Source of the DNA: Adiantum capillus-veneris
Lineage: Eukaryota; Streptophyta; Polypodiopsida; Polypodiales; Pteridaceae
NCBI GenBank assembly: GCA_014529385.2
Contig: CM043943.1
Coordinates: 155,281,092-155,345,091 of the forward strand
Direction: 5' to 3'
DNA: 64,000 nucleotides
The notes under the pieces are model-generated. The model ran no database searches. It was not told the DNA's origin and saw nothing but the letters and a program-made list of their open reading frames with translations. Below are positions 59,463-64,000 of this stretch, one piece after another (position 1 is the stretch's first letter; the number at the start of each line of letters is the position of its first letter). The position numbers and the translations under genes are program-made.

Positions 59463-59479
59463 TGGTTCCATCGACGGGA
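59463..59479 (+). promoter_or_regulatory. G2 primer binding site (tRNA-Glu-like)
   Basis: TGGTTCCATCGACGGGA begins right after the LTR. It differs at two bases from TGGTTCCGTCGCCGGGA, the complement of a plant tRNA-Glu(UUC) 3' end. Confidence 0.65.
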
Positions 59480-59569
59480 TTAAATAACTTTTTCCCATAG
59501 AAGTGAGTCTTGGTCAGATTGGGCTTGAAGACACAGGGGATCATAGACCAGACACAGGGAATTGTAATT

Positions 59570-61240
59570 ATGGCTGACAGACCAGATGATGTGACCGAAG
59601 ATGTTTCCTATTCACAGGGTCAACAGACACATGAAGTGGGTGAGTCCTCAAGACCACCACAGACGGATGATGATATATTCAGGACCCAGTTGGCTACTGC
59701 TGTGGCTATGTTCACACAAGTAATGCAGAACCCGAGGTTTTTAGCCTTTCTGCAACCTCCTGGTCCGTCTCAGCAAGTTGGGTCACTGGATCATATTCAA
59801 AAGCCTGTTAAGGCTCGAGCACAGGTGATTCATACTGCACAGTCAATGGAAACACCTGTACACTTGACGGAGAACATGCAGTCTCCACAACCTGTGCCTA
59901 AGGTGCAAGAGCAGGTGGCTGAGATGCCAGTCTTTCAAGCTGTACCAGTTCAGCCCGCCACCTTTCAGCAGCCTATAGCTGGTTCTCATGGGCAGGGAAG
60001 CAACCTACAGGCTATGCAACAAGTCTTCCCACCACCTTCAGTACACCCTGGCTATTTTGATGGTGGATCGGTATTCCAGAGCATGGCTGGTCATGCACCT
60101 GGAAATCAGTTTTACACGCCAGGAACAGTGTTTGGGGGTGCTCAAACGATGATGCCTAACCCCATGTACAGTGTCATGGGTATGCAACCAGGGTTTCAGA
60201 GCACTCACAGCCAATTTGGGATGCCACAAGCAAATTTTGGTATGGCTGGAATTACAAATCAGCAGCCAAATATGGCGTTTCTAGGTCAACTTAATTGCGG
60301 TCAGGGAACACAAATGAACCCTAACAGTGTTCCCATGTTTCAGTCACTTCCATATGACAATTTAACGCCGCTGGAGAGGCCAACTCCGTACAAAGAAGGT
60401 GGCAAAGGTGTGTCATTCACGACCTTTACAGGGTTTGATGACAGGAAGAAGGCTCTTCATTCCTCCAGCAGTTTGACAAGGCCTATGCAGGGGGAAACTT
60501 TACAGAGGCTTCAAGGTCCGCAAGGCAGCCACTTTTCTTGACAGGGAATGCGGGACAATGGTGGACAACTTTATTGCTTCAAGGGCAAGCTCCGTCCACA
60601 TGGATTTACTTCAAGCAGATTTTTGCAGCAGCATGGTTATCTGATGACTTTGAAGCAGATGTCATGACAGAATGGCACCAGCTTAATGCTGCCACTTGCA
60701 GAAATCTGGATGATTACAATCGGAAGTTTTGGAAAGCTCTACTTCCAGTAACTTCCTATAGGTTTGTGCCGTTGACAGAACAGATTGAAAAATACTGTTG
60801 TGGCCTACCTAAAGGATTGAGAAAGTACTGTACGAAGACAAAAGTCACTACTTTGACGCAGCTCATCGAGGTAGCAAACACTGGCAATGGTTTGCTCAAG
60901 GGAGAAGATTGTGAATTTAACACTGGCGTCACGGAAGGATCAGCCAAGAAAATTCAGCGAAGAAGTATGTTCCCAAGGAGGCTCCGAAAGTGACTCAGGA
61001 GCCAGCCAACGCAGGGAAAGGCAAAGCTTCGGCTGAATCAGAAAAGGGACCAGCGAAGAAATGGAAAAGACGTTTTCCTCGCAAGTCTGAAGAGCAAAAG
61101 AAGGTCCTGAGGACAGAGAACAAATGCTTTATCTGTGAGCAGCCTGGCCACATTGCTTACAACTGTCCTACAAAGAAAAGGCCAGCTGATTCTGAAGACA
61201 AGGAGGACAGGAAAGGAAAGAAGCCCATGGCTGGTCTAGT
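59570..61240 (+). pseudogene. G2 gag
   Basis: ATG at 59570 opens MADRPDDVTEDVSYSQGQQT; the N-terminal half is Gln/Pro/Met-rich, with GGSVFQSMAGHAPG. The core begins FTTFTGFDDRKKAL, shifts frame near 60470, continues TWIYFKQIFAAAW, EQIEKYCCGLPKGLRKYC and shifts again at about 60955. The zinc knuckle is CFICEQPGHIAYNC (61125-61166). A further Lys/Asp-rich linker leads to the protease. Gag forms the particle; this copy is frame-broken twice. Confidence 0.88.
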
Positions 61241-61800
61241 GCCAGATATGGTGGGCGACAAGCCAAATTCAGATGCAAGTGAGCTTTGCAGAGCATGGGG
61301 AAAGGTCAAGGATCAAACGGTGCTTATCTTCTTTGATCCAGGTGCCAAAGCCAACTTCATTTCCCCAGAATTGGCTTCAAAGTTGGGAATCAGACCTGAA
61401 GAGATGGGGTATACAGCAGAGGCAGGTTTGGCATGTCCTGGCCATACAGAGGCTGTGACACCCATCATTGGAAAGTTGCGTCTACATATCCAGTCCTATG
61501 TAGATGCTTGAAGAATTTTAATCATGCCACTGGACGGATGTGATGTGTTGTTAGGTATTCCTTGGTTGTTTCGTGTACAGGGAATCATGGATGCCTACAA
61601 CAAAAAGGTCACTGTACAGAGCAGGGGAAAGACTCACATTCTGGATGTAAAGCTTAAAGGGGAGTCTATTCCTACTGTATCAGCTTCTGCTATTACTTCT
61701 GTAATGAAAAAGCATCTTTTTGCGTACTTGGTTTTTGCACGTGATGTGTCAGATTGTGATGAATCAAATTTATCTATGCTAGATAAAGAAAGGTCAATGT
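61241..61800 (+). pseudogene. G2 protease
   Basis: The frame has LVPDMVGDKPNSDASELC, then LIFFDPGAKANFISPELA, where DPGA stands at the place of the retropepsin D-S/T-G-A, and GLACPGHTEAVTPIIGKLRL. One added base near 61510 creates a TGA after VDA; the reading resumes with [18 protein letters not shown]1-B shows the same DPGA, so Pro at the second position is a family trait, not a new mutation. Confidence 0.85.
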
Positions 61801-62560
61801 TTTTACAACACTACAGTGATTGTTTTTCCGATTCATTACCGTCTCAATTACTGCCAGAGAGACCCGAGGACCATGCGATAGATTTGGTGCCAGGCAGTAG
61901 CCCACCAAATAAGCCTCTGTACAAGGTTAGTGCGGCTCAGCAGAAAGAGAAAATGGGCCAAGTACAGGAGCTGTTAGAAAAGGGGTTGATTCAGCCCAGT
62001 TCATCTCCATTCTGTTCTCCAGTGTTGTTGGTGCAGAAAAAGGATGGCTCATGGCGTATGTGCATCGACTACCGTGCACTGAACAAGAATACCATCAAGA
62101 ATAGGTTCCCTATACCTAGAATTGATGATATTATGGACAAATTAGAAGGAGCAGCTATGTTTAGCAGGATAGATCTAAAGAGTGGGTACCATCAGATCCG
62201 CATTAGAGCAGAGGATGTGCACAAGACTGCTTTTTGAACAACGTTTGGCCTTTACAAATTTTTAGTGATGCCCTTTGGTCTCACAAATGCTCCTGCTACG
62301 TTCAATCGGATGATGGATAGAATTTTCCGTCCACACCAGCAGTTTGTTGGTACATTCTTTGATGACATGATAGTCTACTCAAAGAATGAAGAGGAGCATA
62401 GGCATCACTTGGCCATTGTGTTCAAAGAGCTACGCAGTCATAGGTTGCTCATCAATGCAAAGAAAAGTGAGTTTTTTTCTGGAAGAGATTCACTTTCTTG
62501 GACACATTGTCTCAAAGGATGGTGTCAGAATGGATCCTGCAAAAGTTGAAGCGATCAAGT
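61801..62560 (+). pseudogene. G2 reverse transcriptase
   Basis: Blocks in order: [50 protein letters not shown] and the catalytic FFDDMIVYSKNEEE. A TGA at 62236-62238 stands for the Arg codon read in G1-B (AF*TTFGLYKF). At 62470-62476 an extra T in a T-run shifts the frame. Confidence 0.9.
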
Positions 62561-63200
62561 CATGGCCAAATTTGAAGACTGTGCATAATGTCCGAAGCTT
62601 TTTGGGACTATGCTCCTATTACAGAAGGTTTATCCGAAATTTCGCTGAGATTGCTTCACCTTTACATGCTCTTCAAAAGAAGGCAGTCACCTTTAGAGTC
62701 ACCTTTAGATGGACACAGAAAGAGATTTCAGCTTTTAATCTCTTAAAGGAAAAGATGACTTCGGATCCAGTCATTGTGTTGCCAGATCTTAGGAAGTCAT
62801 TTGTGGTCCAATGTGATGCCCGTGGTAGTAGCATTGGTGCAGTGCTAATGCAAGATGACAGGGTAGTAGCCTATGAGAGCAGAATTTTGCAAGGGCCAGA
62901 GATGACCATGCAGGTCTATGAGAAAGAGTTATTGGTTGTGATTCATGCACTCTTAAGTTGGAAACACTACCTGCTAGGTGCAGATTTCGTTGTCCAAACG
63001 GATCATCAGACCTTGCGATACTTCTTGACACAAACAAAGTTATCTGAGAAGCATATGCGATGGGCAAATATCTTGTCCATGTTCCATTTTCAGATTATGC
63101 ATGTGGAAGGCAAGAAGAACGTTGTGGCTAATGCCTTGTCAAGGAAGCCACAAATTTCAGCTGTGTCAATTCCTTATCATCATGAACTTGATGATATGAG
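62475..63200 (+). pseudogene. G2 RNase H
   Basis: Part of the 369-codon frame 62386-63495. After VRSFLGLCSYYRRFIRNF it shows SFVVQCDARGSSIGAVLMQ, MQVYEKELLVVIHALLSW and FVVQTDHQTLRYF. An in-frame 12-bp direct duplication (GTCACCTTTAGA, about 62685-62712) gives VTFRVTFR. The block NVVANALSRKP has Asn where relatives have Asp (ADALSRKP). Confidence 0.88.
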
Positions 63201-64000
63201 AGAACAGTATGCAAATGATGAAGATTTTGCAAGGGTCTTCGAGCAACTAATGAATGGACAACGTCATGAACACTATCTTCTTAAAGACGGGTTCATGATA
63301 ATGCATGGCAGATTGTGTGTCACAAAGCCATTGCGACGCAAAGTGATGGAAGAGAGTCATGTCCCACCGTATGCAGGGCATCGTGGTATCGATGCTACAG
63401 TTAAAGCGGTTGAGACATTCTTCTACTGGCCTACATTAAGAAGAGATGTGGATGCCTTTGTGCGAGAATGCCTAATGCCAAAAGGTCAAGTTTGACAGGC
63501 AAAAGGCACCAGGGTTATTGCAACCACTACCTATTCCAGATAAACCATGGGAAAGTATTGCTATGGATTTTATCTTTGATCTTCCGAGAACGCAGACAGG
63601 AAACGATGGTATTTGGACCATTATTTGCAGATTCAGCAAACAGGCTCATTTTATTCCTGTCAGGAAGAAGATAAAGCCAGATCAGATGGCACGCTTGTTT
63701 ATGAGCAATATTTTCAAGTATCATGGCATGCCACAGTCGATTGTTAGCGACCGTGATCCACGCATGACAAGTTTGTTCTGGAGAGGTTTGTTTGAGAATA
63801 TGGGCACCACGCTCAAATTCTCTTCGTCATTTCATCCTCAAACAAATGGGCAGTCAGAAGAGGCAAATTCTACTGTCCTAGATCTGCTGAAGTGCTATGT
63901 GTCAGAGCATAAAGGAAAGTGGGAGCATACAATAATACAGTGCATTCATCAACTGGCAAGGCACCCTTTGAGATAGTTGAAGGTGGCAAGAAAGTTCCTC
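63201..64000 (+). pseudogene. G2 integrase (runs off the window)
   Basis: The zinc-binding part has ESHVPPYAGHRGIDATVKA, ETFFYWPTLRRDVDAFV; a one-base change near 63475 disrupts the second Cys pair (CLMPKGQVKFD instead of CIVCQKIKFD). The core reads MDFIFDLPRTQTGNDGIW, YHGMPQSIVSDRDPRMTS and HPQTNGQSEEANS. A short deletion near 63925 removes the QYLPMLEYAYNN region. The C-terminus lies beyond 64000. Confidence 0.88.

Larger units (their letters stand above)
57987..64000 (+). mobile_element. G2: G-family Ty3/Gypsy element, right end outside the window
   Basis: It has a 5' LTR (57987-59462), tRNA-Glu-like primer site, gag, protease, RT, RNase H and most of the integrase, in normal order and single orientation. 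It is the best model of an unrearranged G element here. Its frames are broken at about 60470, 60955, 61510, 62236, 62475 and 63475. The 5 bp before the LTR are GGGAT; the partner duplication is off the right edge. Confidence 0.92.

Noticed and set aside
1-64000. tRNA, rRNA, CRISPR arrays or organelle DNA inserts
   Set aside because: Nothing resembling these was found on reading through; tRNA-like signals are restricted to the primer sites of retroelements.

Overview
The window looks like nuclear DNA of a land plant or close streptophyte relative with a large, repeat-choked genome. The evidence is the only host gene recognised, a eukaryotic cytosolic-type tryptophanyl-tRNA synthetase (TrpRS) split by GT-AG introns, together with plant-style Ty3/Gypsy elements, some carrying a chromodomain-like C-terminus and a tRNA-iMet primer site. 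The species cannot be named from the sequence. No rRNA, tRNA, CRISPR or prokaryotic operon was seen.

Layout. (1) 1-955: no recognisable gene. (2) 956-35429: a pile of LTR retrotransposons nested inside one another. The order from outside to inside is T3 (minus strand, about 1993-32080), solo LTR S1 (3018-30941), T1 (3661-30116), the G1 complex (5249-22960) and T2 (12255-18764). Most of the boundaries carry target-site duplications: TGAAC for S1, TTAGC for T1, CGCTG/TGCTG for G1 and CATGA for T2. A solo LTR (TTAAG) also sits in G1, and a LINE sits in T1's 3' LTR. To the right lie two further minus-strand LTR fragments, R4 and T5, the latter with its own LINE. (3) 36879-54462, minus strand: six TrpRS exons. 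One intron of 16,026 bp holds a train of same-orientation LINE copies, one of them split by a solo LTR. (4) 54640-57986: remnants of an L1-like LINE and of a retropepsin-encoding element, plus a G-rich minisatellite. (5) 57987-64000: LTR element G2, which runs off the right edge.

Families. The T family (T1, T2, T3, T5, R4 and single LTRs) has LTRs of about 500-680 bp, a TGGTATCAGAGC primer site and, in T1 and T2, a chromodomain-like end. The G family (G1 copies A and B, G2, S1 and the solo LTR at 38423) has LTRs of about 1.5-1.7 kb and a primer site resembling the complement of tRNA-Glu. All copies are broken by stops, frameshifts, deletions or rearrangements. The LINEs have an ORF1 with coiled coil and RRM-like part, then an ORF2 with AP endonuclease, reverse transcriptase and C-terminal zinc finger. 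They end in (TTTCA)n-like tails that repeatedly abut dinucleotide repeats.

Main points: a strongly conserved LTR core shared by both LTR families; LINE insertion next to microsatellites, including twice at the microsatellite carried by T-family LTRs; a gag module displaced into the integrase of T1; a head-to-head G1 complex; a telo-box array in the T2 LTR; and a TrpRS gene whose introns may extend past both ends of the window. All positions and translations were read by eye, so boundaries of degenerate elements are approximate.
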